Both the position numbers and the translations under genes were made by a program. The notes under the pieces are model-generated. The model made no database searches and was not told the DNA's origin. It worked only from the letters and a program-made list of their open reading frames with translations. Shown here in pieces: positions 1 through 6,281 of a stretch of DNA of 7,477 nt (position 1 is the first letter of the stretch; every line of letters begins with the position of its first letter). This DNA comes from Pseudomonas sp. (GTDB lineage: Bacteria; Pseudomonadota; Gammaproteobacteria; Pseudomonadales; Pseudomonadaceae): assembly GCA_030654635.1 (NCBI GenBank), contig JAURXE010000689.1, positions 1 through 7,477 on the forward strand, read 5' to 3'.

Positions 1-164
<164 letters not shown>

Positions 165-181
165 GGGTTTGATTGGGTAAA

Positions 182-210
182 GCCGGGGCCATGTGCCCCG
201 GTTTTTGTTT
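182..210 (+). terminator. Intrinsic terminator after fadA
   Basis: A perfect 7-bp GC-rich stem (CCGGGGC 183–189, GCCCCGG 195–201) closes a 5-nt loop and is followed by TTTTTGTTTTT. It starts 18 nt after the fadA stop and is a classic rho-independent terminator for the fadBA transcript. It also argues against starting the next gene upstream of it. Confidence 0.92.
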
Positions 211-241
211 TTCTGGGCTAATTATTTTCAGGAGCGTGGCG

Positions 242-478
242 ATGTTTATTCAACCAGGCATTTATCGCCATTACAAAGGCCCGGAGTATCGGGTATTTGG
301 CTTGGCTCGGCACAGTGAAACGGAAGAGTGGATGGTGGTTTACCAGACTCTCTATGGCGATTACGGCCACTGGGTTAGACCTTTGAGCATGTTCACCGAA
401 GTGGTTGAGGTGGATGGCCAAGGAGTTCCGCGTTTTGCTTTGATTACGGCTGAAGAGTCGACCTATTCCAGTCCTTAA
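242..478 (+). CDS. DUF1653 family small protein
   Basis: This encodes a 78-aa protein of unknown function beginning MFIQPGIYRHYKG. The pattern of an N-terminal PGxYRHYKG, a central VVYQ and a WVRPLxMF motif is typical of the DUF1653 family, which is usually 65–80 residues long and predicted to be a compact beta-rich domain. There is no signal peptide or membrane segment, so it is probably cytosolic. The start at ATG 242 is chosen because GGAG (231–234) lies 7 nt upstream. An in-frame start at 173 would run through the fadA terminator hairpin, and a GTG at 236 is too close to the Shine-Dalgarno. It lies alone between the fadA terminator and the topA promoter, the same place as PA3012 in P. aeruginosa as I recall. 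No promoter is obvious between terminator and start, so it may depend on read-through or on a promoter hidden in the T-rich stretch at 202–228. Confidence 0.85.
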   Translation: MFIQPGIYRHYKGPEYRVFGLARHSETEEWMVVYQTLYGDYGHWVRPLSMFTEVVEVDGQGVPRFALITAEESTYSSP

Positions 479-502
479 GCTTAGGCTGCGCATTGACTGC
501 GC

Positions 503-532
503 TTGACCTGAGCTCTATGGCCACTATATATA
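503..532 (+). promoter_or_regulatory. Predicted sigma70 promoter of topA
   Basis: TTGACC (503–508, 5/6 to the -35 consensus) is followed by the alternating TATATATA block at 525–532. The -10 could be TATATA at 525–530 (16-bp spacer) or at 527–532 (18-bp spacer). Transcription would start near 537–540, leaving a leader of about 55 nt before topA. A small inverted repeat, GCGCA-TTGAC-TGCGC (488–502), abuts the -35 on its upstream side. Bacterial topA promoters often respond to supercoiling; the melting-prone TATATATA block would suit that, but this is inference. Confidence 0.6.
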
Positions 533-592
533 GCGGTGCCGCATAAGCCGCCTCGTGCTTTTTCTTCTCTGAATTCAGGAACTTTCCGATCC

Positions 593-3199
593 ATGGGCAA
601 ATCGCTGGTAATCGTGGAATCCCCGGCCAAGGCCAAGACCATCAACAAGTATTTGGGTAACCAGTACGTGGTGAAGTCGAGTATCGGCCACATCCGAGAC
701 CTGCCTACCAGCGGTTCGGCCAGTGCTGCCAAAGAGCCGGTCAAGCGCGGTAAGGCCGCTGCTGACGCGCCGGTGCTGACGGCCAAGGAGAAATCTAAGC
801 GCCAGTTGGTCGCGCGCATGGGCGTCGATCCTGAGCATGGCTGGAAGGCTCATTACGAGATTCTGCCCGGCAAAGAGAAGGTCGTCGAAGAACTGCGGCG
901 TTTAGCCAAAGATGCCGACACCATCTATCTCGCAACCGACTTGGACCGCGAGGGGGAGGCGATTGCCTGGCACCTGCGTGAAGCAATCGGTGGGGACGAC
1001 AGTCGCTATAAGCGCGTGGTGTTTAACGAAATTACCGAAAAAGCCATCAAGGAAGCCTTTTCCAAGCCGGGCGAGCTCGATATCAATCGAGTCAATGCCC
1101 AGCAGGCGCGGCGTTTTCTCGATCGCGTGGTGGGCTATATGGTCTCGCCGCTGCTGTGGGCGAAGATCGCCCGGGGCCTTTCGGCCGGGCGGGTGCAGTC
1201 GGTGGCGGTCAAGTTGGTGGTTGAGCGTGAGCGCGAGATTCGCGCCTTCAACCCCGAAGAATATTGGGATATTAATGCCGACCTAGGCACCGTCAAAGGT
1301 GCCAATGTGCGCTTTGAAGTGGCCCGTGAAAACGGCGAAGCCTTCAAGCCGCTGAACGAAGCTCAGGCCATGGCCGCGCTGGAGAAGCTTAAAGCCGCCA
1401 GCTACAGCATCGCCAAGCGCGAAGACAAGCCCACCAGCAGCAAGCCCGGCGCGCCTTTTATTACCTCCACCCTGCAGCAGGCGGGCAGCACTCGTCTGGG
1501 CTTTGGGGTGAAGAAGACCATGATGATGGCGCAGCGCTTGTATGAGGCCGGCTACATCACCTATATGCGTACCGATTCGACCAACCTCTCGGCCGATGCC
1601 GTGGAGATGGTGCGCGGCTTTATCGAGAGTGAGTTCGGCAAGCAATACCTGCCGGCTGCGCCCTTGGTGTATTCGAGCAAAGCCGGTGCTCAGGAAGCGC
1701 ACGAAGCTATTCGTCCTTCCGATGTGAACCTCAAGCCAACCCAGTTAACCGGCATGGAGCGCGATGCTGAGCGTTTGTATGAGCTGATCTGGCGCCAGTT
1801 TGTGGCCTGCCAGATGCCGCCCGCCGAATATCTGTCGACTACCGTCAGCGTCGCCGCCGGCACTTTCGAATTGCGCGCCAAGGGCCGCATTCTCAAATTT
1901 GACGGTTATACCCGTGCCTTGCCGCAAGTCAGCAAGCCTGGTGATGACGATGTACTACCGGACATGCTCAAGGGCGAAACGCTGAAGCTGATCAAACTCG
2001 ATCCTTGCCAGCACTTCACCAAGCCACCGGCGCGTTTCTCTGAAGCCAGTCTGGTTAAAGAGATGGAGAAACGCGGTATAGGTCGTCCTTCGACTTACGC
2101 AGCGATTATTTCGACCATTCAAGAACGTGGTTACGTCGCGCTGCATAACCGGCGTTTCTACTCGGAGAAAATGGGCGACATAGTCACCGAACGCCTCAGC
2201 GAAAGTTTCTCCAATCTGATGGACTACGGCTTCACCGCCGGCATGGAAGAGCATCTGGATGACGTCGCCCAGGGCGGACGTGACTGGAAAAACGTGCTGG
2301 ATGAGTTCTACGGCGACTTCAAGAAAAAGCTCGAAGTTGCTGCCGAAGGCGATACCGGCATGCGCGCCAACTTGCCTACCCCAACCGATATCGCCTGCCG
2401 CGTTTGTGCACGGCCGATGATGATTCGTACCGCCTCCACCGGCGTATTCCTAGGTTGCTCCGGTTACAGCTTGCCGCCCAAGGAGCGCTGTAAAGAGACC
2501 TTGAATTTGGTTGCCGGCGATGAGATTGCCGCCGACGACGAGGGCGAGTCGGAATCTTTGGTGTTGCTCGGCAAGCATCGCTGCCCTAAGTGCAGCACGG
2601 CAATGGATGCCTACCTGCTGGATGAGACACGCAAACTGCATATCTGTGGCAATAACCCAGACTGCACGGGCTACGAGATCGAGCACGGCCAGTACCGGAT
2701 CAAGGGCTATGAAGGTCCGAGCCTGGATTGCGACAAGTGCGGCAGCCAGATGCAGCTGAAAACCGGCCGTTTCGGCAAGTTCTTCGGTTGCACCAACAGC
2801 GAGTGCAAGAACACCCGCAAATTGATGAAAAGTGGTGAGGCCGCGCCGCCGAAGATGGATCCGGTGAAAATGCCGGAACTCAAATGCGAGAAGGTCAATG
2901 ACACCTACGTGTTGCGTGATGGCGCGGCGGGGATGTTCTTAGCGGCGAGTCAGTTCCCGAAAAACCGGGAAACCCGTGCGCCGCTGGTAATCGAGATCAT
3001 TCCACACAAGTCTGAAATCGACCCTAAGCATCACTACCTGTGCGATGCGCCGAAAAAAGACCCGGATGGCAATCCGGCGATTATTCGCTTTAGTCGCAAA
3101 ACCCGTGAGCAATACGTGCAGACCGAAGTCGAAGGCAAGCCAACGGGCTGGCGCGCCTTCTTCAGCAGCGGTGCTTGGAAGGTTGAAGACAAGCGTTGA
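593..3199 (+). CDS. topA: DNA topoisomerase I (type IA)
   Basis: The 868-aa enzyme relaxes negatively supercoiled DNA by making a transient single-strand break through a 5'-phosphotyrosine. The Toprim domain opens with [14 protein letters not shown] (metal/acid-base Glu9) and carries the acidic triad D116-x-D118-x-E120 in TDLDREGEA. The nucleophile is Tyr324 in YITYMRTDS, with the conserved Arg326. Three C-terminal four-cysteine zinc ribbons follow: C602/C605/C622/C633, C664/C667/C685/C691 and C713/C716/C733/C738. A last topoisomerase C-terminal repeat runs from about residue 765 to the end. Length matches P. aeruginosa TopA. The start is ATG 593, because [15 protein letters not shown] is the normal N-terminus and AGGAA lies at 577–581 (11-nt spacing, slightly long). 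A GTG 19 codons upstream (536) lies at the predicted transcription start and has no ribosome site. An insert rich in Lys, Ala and Ser (about residues 40–70) is usual in proteobacterial TopA. A promoter lies just upstream. Confidence 0.97.
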   Translation: MGKSLVIVESPAKAKTINKYLGNQYVVKSSIGHIRDLPTSGSASAAKEPVKRGKAAADAPVLTAKEKSKRQLVARMGVDPEHGWKAHYEILPGKEKVVEELRRLAKDADTIYLATDLDREGEAIAWHLREAIGGDDSRYKRVVFNEITEKAIKEAFSKPGELDINRVNAQQARRFLDRVVGYMVSPLLWAKIARGLSAGRVQSVAVKLVVEREREIRAFNPEEYWDINADLGTVKGANVRFEVARENGEAFKPLNEAQAMAALEKLKAASYSIAKREDKPTSSKPGAPFITSTLQQAGSTRLGFGVKKTMMMAQRLYEAGYITYMRTDSTNLSADAVEMVRGFIESEFGKQYLPAAPLVYSSKAGAQEAHEAIRPSDVNLKPTQLTGMERDAERLYELIWRQFVACQMPPAEYLSTTVSVAAGTFELRAKGRILKFDGYTRALPQVSKPGDDDVLPDMLKGETLKLIKLDPCQHFTKPPARFSEASLVKEMEKRGIGRPSTYAAIISTIQERGYVALHNRRFYSEKMGDIVTERLSESFSNLMDYGFTAGMEEHLDDVAQGGRDWKNVLDEFYGDFKKKLEVAAEGDTGMRANLPTPTDIACRVCARPMMIRTASTGVFLGCSGYSLPPKERCKETLNLVAGDEIAADDEGESESLVLLGKHRCPKCSTAMDAYLLDETRKLHICGNNPDCTGYEIEHGQYRIKGYEGPSLDCDKCGSQMQLKTGRFGKFFGCTNSECKNTRKLMKSGEAAPPKMDPVKMPELKCEKVNDTYVLRDGAAGMFLAASQFPKNRETRAPLVIEIIPHKSEIDPKHHYLCDAPKKDPDGNPAIIRFSRKTREQYVQTEVEGKPTGWRAFFSSGAWKVEDKR

Positions 3200-3201
3200 T
3201 G

Positions 3202-3242
3202 GCGTTACCGGCATCTACTCTATGTAGATGTCGGCTTAACGC
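3202..3242 (+). repeat. Long hairpin between topA and the next gene
   Basis: Arms GCGTTA+CCGGCATCTAC (3202–3218) and GTAGATGTCGG+TAACGC (3224–3242) pair over 17 bp. There is one G·U pair and a 2-nt CT bulge at 3235–3236; the loop is the 5 nt TCTAT. It starts 3 nt after the topA stop and ends 26 nt before the next start codon. It lacks the U-tract of an intrinsic terminator on either strand. It may protect the topA mRNA 3' end, attenuate read-through, or be a copy of a dispersed palindromic repeat; the sequence alone does not decide. Confidence 0.75.
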
Positions 3243-3268
3243 TGGTTACTGATACTGAGGCTGCTGTA

Positions 3269-3787
3269 ATGGCTTACGAACTCTATACCCGCACTAATCA
3301 AAAAATTTACTACGCAGGCCTCGCCCTTGCCGCATGGCAGAAGGCCGTTGATGGGCGGGCGCTGAATGCCCAAGCCTTGATTCAGTCCGAGCGCGAAAGC
3401 AGTTTGTTTCATCTGTATGGCGCCTTGCTCGGGCTCTGCCACGAGATCGCCGGCTTCTATCACATCGCCGGGGCCAGAGCGCCGCGGGTTGAGCTACTGC
3501 TCAATAAGGATGTGCTAGCGGCGGCGCCCAGTCCGGAAATGGCCGAGTTGGTTGAGTTGGCGATAAATCCGCAGACTTGGCTGGCGCAATTGCTGGCGGC
3601 TTATGCGGATTTGTTTACGCCGCCCCAGGCACCGAAAAAAGCCAAGATTGATCCAACCCTGCCGCTGATTTCTGCGGTGAGTCTGGATGAGGAAGCCCCT
3701 GAATTGTCGCGTGAGCAACTTGAAGCCTGGCGCCAACAGCTAAAAGAATTGGCATTGCGCTTTCGCGAGTCCTTGAGCGAGTGCTGA
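3269..3787 (+). CDS. Conserved hypothetical protein, DUF6586-like (PA3010-type)
   Basis: This encodes a 172-aa protein of unknown function. It is Ala- and Leu-rich and mostly helical by inspection: two helical stretches (about residues 12–45 and 46–70, with SERESSLFHLYGALLGLCHE and a following H-x-A-G segment), a middle AxLLAAYADLF helix, a Pro/Lys-rich linker (PPQAPKKAKIDP, about 117–128) and a charged C-terminal helix (EQLEAWRQQLKELALRFRESL). No signal peptide or clear membrane span is present. Start ATG 3269 has GAGG at 3257–3260, 8 nt away. It follows topA by 69 bp and may be co-transcribed with it, apart from the hairpin between them. I relate it to the small Pseudomonas family at PA3010, named DUF6586 as far as I recall; that name is from memory. 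Conservation next to topA/lexA suggests a housekeeping role, but none can be assigned. Confidence 0.8.
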   Translation: MAYELYTRTNQKIYYAGLALAAWQKAVDGRALNAQALIQSERESSLFHLYGALLGLCHEIAGFYHIAGARAPRVELLLNKDVLAAAPSPEMAELVELAINPQTWLAQLLAAYADLFTPPQAPKKAKIDPTLPLISAVSLDEEAPELSREQLEAWRQQLKELALRFRESLSEC

Positions 3788-3793
3788 GTGGCG

Positions 3794-3822
3794 CTGATCT
3801 GAGCCCTGCGGGCTGTTACAAT
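3794..3822 (+). promoter_or_regulatory. Possible extended -10 promoter for the 77-aa gene
   Basis: TACAAT at 3817–3822 (5/6 to the -10 consensus) is preceded by TG one base upstream (TGTTACAAT), an extended -10. A weak -35, CTGATC (3794–3799), lies 17 bp upstream. It starts just after the stop of the preceding gene, so the short gene at 3850 could be transcribed on its own. Confidence 0.45.
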
Positions 3823-3849
3823 GGCCGGCTTACGTGGAGATCAGAGTTT

Positions 3850-4083
3850 ATGCCTACATCATTTCTGGAAATCGTCGAGCTGCCGGATGGGCGCATTGCG
3901 CTGCGTCGCGCGGATGACGAGCAGGCGTTAGTCACTCTGGAGTTTTCCGGCGATGCCAAAGCTTTTTTGCATGGTCAACATATAGAAGTGGCCAAAGCCA
4001 TGCTGAGTGTGGGCGTGCAAATGGCGGGGCGTCTGGCGGAGGGTGAGTTGCCGCGCGATGATGCGCCGCAGGTTTTGCACTGA
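3850..4083 (+). CDS. Conserved hypothetical protein, 77 aa (PA3009-type)
   Basis: This encodes a small acidic protein of unknown function beginning MPTSFLEIVELPDGRIALRR. By inspection it has a beta-hairpin-like N-terminal half (EIVELPDGRIALRR, then ALVTLEFSGDA) and one amphipathic helix (HIEVAKAMLSVGVQMAGRLA) before a short acidic tail. There are no cysteines, no signal peptide and no membrane span. The start ATG 3850 is supported by GGAGA at 3836–3840 (9-nt spacing). An in-frame GTG at 3781 would overlap the preceding gene and adds residues that do not look conserved (LSGADLSPAGCYNGRL, translated from the promoter region). It sits 62 bp after the DUF6586-like gene, has its own possible promoter and ends before a strong terminator. 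I recognise it as the gene found at PA3009 between topA and sulA in pseudomonads; no function is known to me. Confidence 0.8.
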   Translation: MPTSFLEIVELPDGRIALRRADDEQALVTLEFSGDAKAFLHGQHIEVAKAMLSVGVQMAGRLAEGELPRDDAPQVLH

Positions 4084-4141
4084 GGCTGGTGCTTGCCGGA
4101 TGTGGCTCTTAAATGGCCACGCGACGCTACAACGCTTATCT

Positions 4142-4170
4142 AGGCACCTTCGGGTGCCTTGTTTGTTTCT
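4142..4170 (+). terminator. UUCG-loop intrinsic terminator
   Basis: AGGCACC (4142–4148) and GGTGCCT (4153–4159) form a perfect 7-bp stem with a stable C(UUCG)G tetraloop, followed by TTGTTTGTTTCT. It terminates rightward transcription 58 bp after the 77-aa gene, before the convergent sulA. The minus-strand side lacks a U-tract, so it is not obviously the sulA terminator. A second small hairpin (CTGGC-TTGT-GCCAG, 4169–4182) lies between it and the sulA stop. Confidence 0.88.
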
Positions 4171-4188
4171 GGCTTGTGCCAGCGCTGC

Positions 4189-4662
4189 TTAGCGTTGGTT
4201 GATGTTCAGGCTTTGGCTGTCGCCTGCATGGGCGGCACTGGCGAGTAATTGCTGGGTCAGGCGATCCAGCGGTTGCAGCCAGCTAACCACGGTATGGCTG
4301 CGGCCCAGGCGCAAGGCCGAACAGGCCAAGTCCCGTGCACTTTGCTGGCCGTGGGGCTGCAGTAGCAGAATGCGTTCGCGGTTAAGCCCGGCGTCACGCA
4401 ACCAGATACGGGTCAGGCTGTTGGGCGGCGCTATGAGGGTCAGCCAGCGGGCATCTTGATTTTGGCTCAGGTCGCGCAAAACCGGTGCGAGCAAATTTAA
4501 GCAGTGGCCAGAGGCGCCGCGCAGCGAGAGTTCGCTGACCAGGTGCGTCTCTTCAGTCCAGTTCAGTTCAGTGTTATCGGTGAAAATTGGTGCGAGTGAT
4601 TGCGCCAAAAAAGCTTCAAATAACGGTAATTGCGCCTGATCAAACGACTGTGGCAACTGCAT
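4189..4662 (-). CDS. sulA: SOS cell division inhibitor SulA
   Basis: This 157-aa protein has the length of Pseudomonas SulA (about 160 aa). SulA binds FtsZ, blocks its polymerisation and delays septation until DNA is repaired. It has a RecA-like fold without the ATP-binding loop. Recognisable pieces are VSELSLRGASGHCLNLLAPVL (about 42–62), the strand-turn WLTLIAPPNSLTRIWLRDAGL (about 73–93, the SulA core with APP), and the following RILLLQPHG and TVVSWLQPL. The start ATG (4662–4660) has an AGGAGG (4672–4667) only 4 nt away, which directly adjoins the lexA stop codon. The gap to lexA is 10 bp, so sulA is translated from the lexA transcript and shares its SOS control; no separate SOS box lies in front of it. 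In E. coli sulA is a stand-alone gene. No clear intrinsic terminator follows on this strand. Confidence 0.93.
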   Translation of the reverse strand: MQLPQSFDQAQLPLFEAFLAQSLAPIFTDNTELNWTEETHLVSELSLRGASGHCLNLLAPVLRDLSQNQDARWLTLIAPPNSLTRIWLRDAGLNRERILLLQPHGQQSARDLACSALRLGRSHTVVSWLQPLDRLTQQLLASAAHAGDSQSLNINQR

Positions 4663-4672
4663 AAAGCCTCCT

Positions 4673-5281
4673 CTAGCGGCGGATTACGCCGACGCTTAAA
4701 CCTTCAATCACCAGGTCTTGTTGTTCGAGATCGATTTCTATCGGTTCGAAATCTGGGTTTTCGGCAATTAAGCGCACTTTCGAACCTATGCGTTCAAAGC
4801 GTTTTACCGTGACCTCATCATCGATGCGGGCCACCACAATCTGGCCGTTACGCGCCTCGCGGGTGGTGTGTACCGCCAGCAAGTCGCCATCGAAAATCCC
4901 GACATCCTTCATGCTCATGCCGCGCACGCGCAGCAGATAATCGGCCCGTGGGTGAAAGAAACCTGGGTTGATCTGGCAGGATTCTTCGACATGCTGCTGG
5001 GCCAGAATGGGCGCACCGGCAGCCACTCGGCCGATGATGGGAAGACCATCTTCTTCGCTGCGCGGCTCAAAACCCGGGATGCGAATGCCGCGTGAGGCGC
5101 CTGGGGTCATTTCAATCGCGCCTTTGCGGGCCAGCGCTTTGAGATGCTCTTCTGCCGCATTGGGGGATTTGAAGCCGAGTTCTTGGGCGATTTCCGCACG
5201 GGTCGGCGGAAAACCGTGGTCTTCCAGGCAGCGCTTAATGAAGGCGAGAATTTCTGTTTGGCGTGGCGTTAGCTTGATCAT
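4673..5281 (-). CDS. lexA: SOS repressor LexA
   Basis: This 202-aa LexA represses the SOS regulon and cleaves itself when RecA filaments form on single-stranded DNA. The N-terminal winged helix (residues 1–70) carries [20 protein letters not shown], the helix-turn-helix. The self-cleavage site is Ala88-Gly89 in GRVAAGAP. The S24-type peptidase domain has Ser123 (RGMSMKD) and Lys160 (EVTVKRF), equivalent to Ser119 and Lys156 of E. coli. The protein should be a fully active autoprotease. ATG 5281 is the most upstream possible start and gives the normal MxKLTPRQ N-terminus, but no Shine-Dalgarno precedes it. Two SOS boxes and a good promoter lie in front, and sulA follows 10 bp downstream in the same operon. 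The pairing with sulA marks this as the LexA1 type of pseudomonads. Confidence 0.97.
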   Translation of the reverse strand: MIKLTPRQTEILAFIKRCLEDHGFPPTRAEIAQELGFKSPNAAEEHLKALARKGAIEMTPGASRGIRIPGFEPRSEEDGLPIIGRVAAGAPILAQQHVEESCQINPGFFHPRADYLLRVRGMSMKDVGIFDGDLLAVHTTREARNGQIVVARIDDEVTVKRFERIGSKVRLIAENPDFEPIEIDLEQQDLVIEGLSVGVIRR

Positions 5282-5290
5282 GGCGATGGT

Positions 5291-5306
5291 CTGTCTGTTT
5301 ATACAG
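5291..5306 (-). promoter_or_regulatory. SOS box 1 (LexA operator, proximal)
   Basis: CTGT-N8-ACAG with exact 16-bp spacing (minus strand CTGTATAAACAGACAG). It ends 9 bp before the lexA ATG and lies downstream of the predicted -10, so it is in the transcribed leader. Confidence 0.92.
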
Positions 5307-5309
5307 GTG

Positions 5310-5325
5310 CTGTGATTATATACAG
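5310..5325 (-). promoter_or_regulatory. SOS box 2 (LexA operator, distal)
   Basis: A second perfect CTGT-N8-ACAG (minus strand CTGTATATAATCACAG), separated from box 1 by only 3 bp (19 bp centre to centre). The predicted -10 hexamer TATAAT lies inside it, so bound LexA would block RNA polymerase directly. Tandem boxes are the usual sign of tight lexA autoregulation. Confidence 0.94.
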
Positions 5326-5342
5326 TGAAATGCGCTTGGCAA
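5315..5342 (-). promoter_or_regulatory. Promoter of the lexA-sulA operon
   Basis: On the minus strand TTGCCA (5342–5337, 5/6 to -35) is followed after 16 bp by a perfect TATAAT (5320–5315). Transcription would start near 5308, giving a leader of roughly 27 nt that contains SOS box 1. Confidence 0.82.
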
Positions 5343-5486
5343 TCTTTGTCTGCTTAATCAAGTTGTAAAGCCTTTCGTTGCTCTATGTAACCTGCTCGCG
5401 TCATTCGACGTCTGGCTTTGCAGCCTGACGGGCGGGGTCTTAGCAGCAGATGTTGCAGGATGTTTGCGGCCATTCGGTTAGCATGC

Positions 5487-5502
5487 TAAAACATACGTTT
5501 TA
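5487..5502 (+). promoter_or_regulatory. Probable PsrA operator in front of psrA
   Basis: A perfect inverted repeat, TAAAAC-ATAC-GTTTTA, contains AAAC-N4-GTTT, which fits the published PsrA motif (G/C)AAAC-N2-4-GTTT(G/C) apart from the outer bases. It ends 27 bp before the psrA start. A weak promoter can be read across it (TTGCGG 5464–5469, 17-bp spacer, TAAAAC 5487–5492), so PsrA could repress its own gene, as reported in other pseudomonads. The rest of the 248-bp lexA–psrA gap holds one imperfect hairpin (5409–5430, GGCT-TTGC-AGCC core) and nothing else I can name. Confidence 0.75.
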
Positions 5503-5529
5503 AACAAGTGTGCGTTAGGCGGAGCAAGC

Positions 5530-6234
5530 ATGGCCCAGTCGGAAACTGTCGAACGAATTCTCGATGCGGCAGAGCAATTATTTGCTGAAAAGGGTTTCTC
5601 TGAGACCTCGCTGCGGCTGATTACCAGTAAAGCTGGGGTCAATCTCGCTGCGGTCAATTACCACTTTGGCTCGAAGAAAGCGCTGATTCAGGCGGTGTTC
5701 TCGCGGTTTTTGGGGCCGTTTTGCTTGAGCCTGGAGCGTGAGCTCGATCGCCGGCAGGCCAAGCCTGAGTGCAAGCTGACGCTTGAGCAGTTGCTGGAAA
5801 TTCTGGTTGAGCAGTCACTGGCGGTTGACCCGCGCAGCGGCAATGACCTGTCGATTTTTATGCGTTTGTTGGGCTTGGCGTTCAGCCAGAGCCAGGGGCA
5901 CTTGCGGCGTTATCTGGAAGATATGTACGGCAAGGTGTTTCGCCGTTACATGCTGCTGGTGAATGACGCTGCGCCACGGATTCCGCCGATTGAGCTGTTT
6001 TGGCGAGTGCACTTTATGCTCGGCGCCGCGGCGTTCAGCATGTCGGGGATTAAAGCCTTGCGGGCGATTGCCGAGAATGACTTTGGGGTGAATACCTCGA
6101 TTGAACAGGTGATGCGCCTGATGGTGCCGTTCTTGGCCGCCGGCATGCGCGCCGACACCGGGGTTACCGATGAAGCGCTGGCCAGTGCGCAGCTCAAACC
6201 GCGCAGTAAAGCCGCCCCGCAAGCGGCTAAGTAA
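5530..6234 (+). CDS. psrA: TetR-family fatty-acid-responsive regulator PsrA
   Basis: This 234-aa TetR-type regulator has an N-terminal DNA-binding domain (residues 5–52). Its helix-turn-helix lies at about 27–46 (SLRLITSKAGVNLAAVNYHF), followed by the usual FGSKKALIQAVF helix. The C-terminal ligand and dimer domain is all-helical, with FMRLLGLAFSQSQGHLRRYL and FWRVHFMLGAAAFSMSG. In P. aeruginosa PsrA binds long-chain fatty acids, represses fadBA and affects rpoS and type III secretion genes; whether this orthologue does all of that is inferred. ATG 5530 has GGAG at 5521–5524 (5-nt spacing) and gives the usual MAQSETVERIL start. It is divergent from lexA, has a palindromic operator just upstream, and no terminator follows, so read-through into the YkuD gene is likely. 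The Ala/Lys-rich tail (RSKAAPQAAK) is probably disordered. Length and position between lexA and nagZ match PA3006. Confidence 0.9.
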   Translation: MAQSETVERILDAAEQLFAEKGFSETSLRLITSKAGVNLAAVNYHFGSKKALIQAVFSRFLGPFCLSLERELDRRQAKPECKLTLEQLLEILVEQSLAVDPRSGNDLSIFMRLLGLAFSQSQGHLRRYLEDMYGKVFRRYMLLVNDAAPRIPPIELFWRVHFMLGAAAFSMSGIKALRAIAENDFGVNTSIEQVMRLMVPFLAAGMRADTGVTDEALASAQLKPRSKAAPQAAK

Positions 6235-6263
6235 CTCGCACGGGTGGGCTTGGCGAGGCTGAT

Positions 6264-6278
6264 CGGCTAAGCTAGCCG
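6264..6278 (+). repeat. Hairpin directly in front of the YkuD start codon
   Basis: CGGCTA (6264–6269) and TAGCCG (6273–6278) form a perfect 6-bp stem with an AGC loop, ending 3 nt before ATG 6282. It occupies the place where a Shine-Dalgarno would be, and none is visible. It has no U-tract and is not a terminator for psrA. It could reduce initiation or make it depend on ribosomes leaving psrA. Confidence 0.6.
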
Positions 6279-6281
6279 CCC

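Noticed and set aside
173..241. N-terminal extension of the DUF1653 gene
   Set aside because: It would translate through the fadA terminator hairpin and T-tract; ATG 242 has a good GGAG 7 nt upstream and starts at the family N-terminus.
536..592. Upstream GTG start extending TopA by 19 residues
   Set aside because: The added residues ([15 protein letters not shown]…) do not belong to the conserved N-terminus, the GTG sits at the predicted transcription start, and it has no Shine-Dalgarno; ATG 593 gives the normal [10 protein letters not shown] start and 868-aa length.
1283..1702. 139-codon minus-strand open frame inside topA, and similar long antisense frames elsewhere
   Set aside because: These are shadows of the GC-rich coding strand; the plus-strand frame encodes unmistakable TopA motifs across the same bases and the antisense proteins show no recognisable domain.
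3781..3849. GTG start for the 77-aa gene that overlaps the end of the preceding gene
   Set aside because: The segment holds a likely promoter and the Shine-Dalgarno for ATG 3850; the added residues look like translated noncoding sequence.
4102..4120. GTGGC…GCCAC inverted repeat after the 77-aa gene
   Set aside because: It is only a 5-bp stem with a 9-nt loop and is overshadowed by the strong terminator at 4142–4170.
5409..5430. Imperfect hairpin in the lexA–psrA gap considered as a terminator or small RNA end
   Set aside because: The stem is two 4-bp arms split by a T·T mismatch, with no U-tract on either strand and no promoter that would define an RNA.
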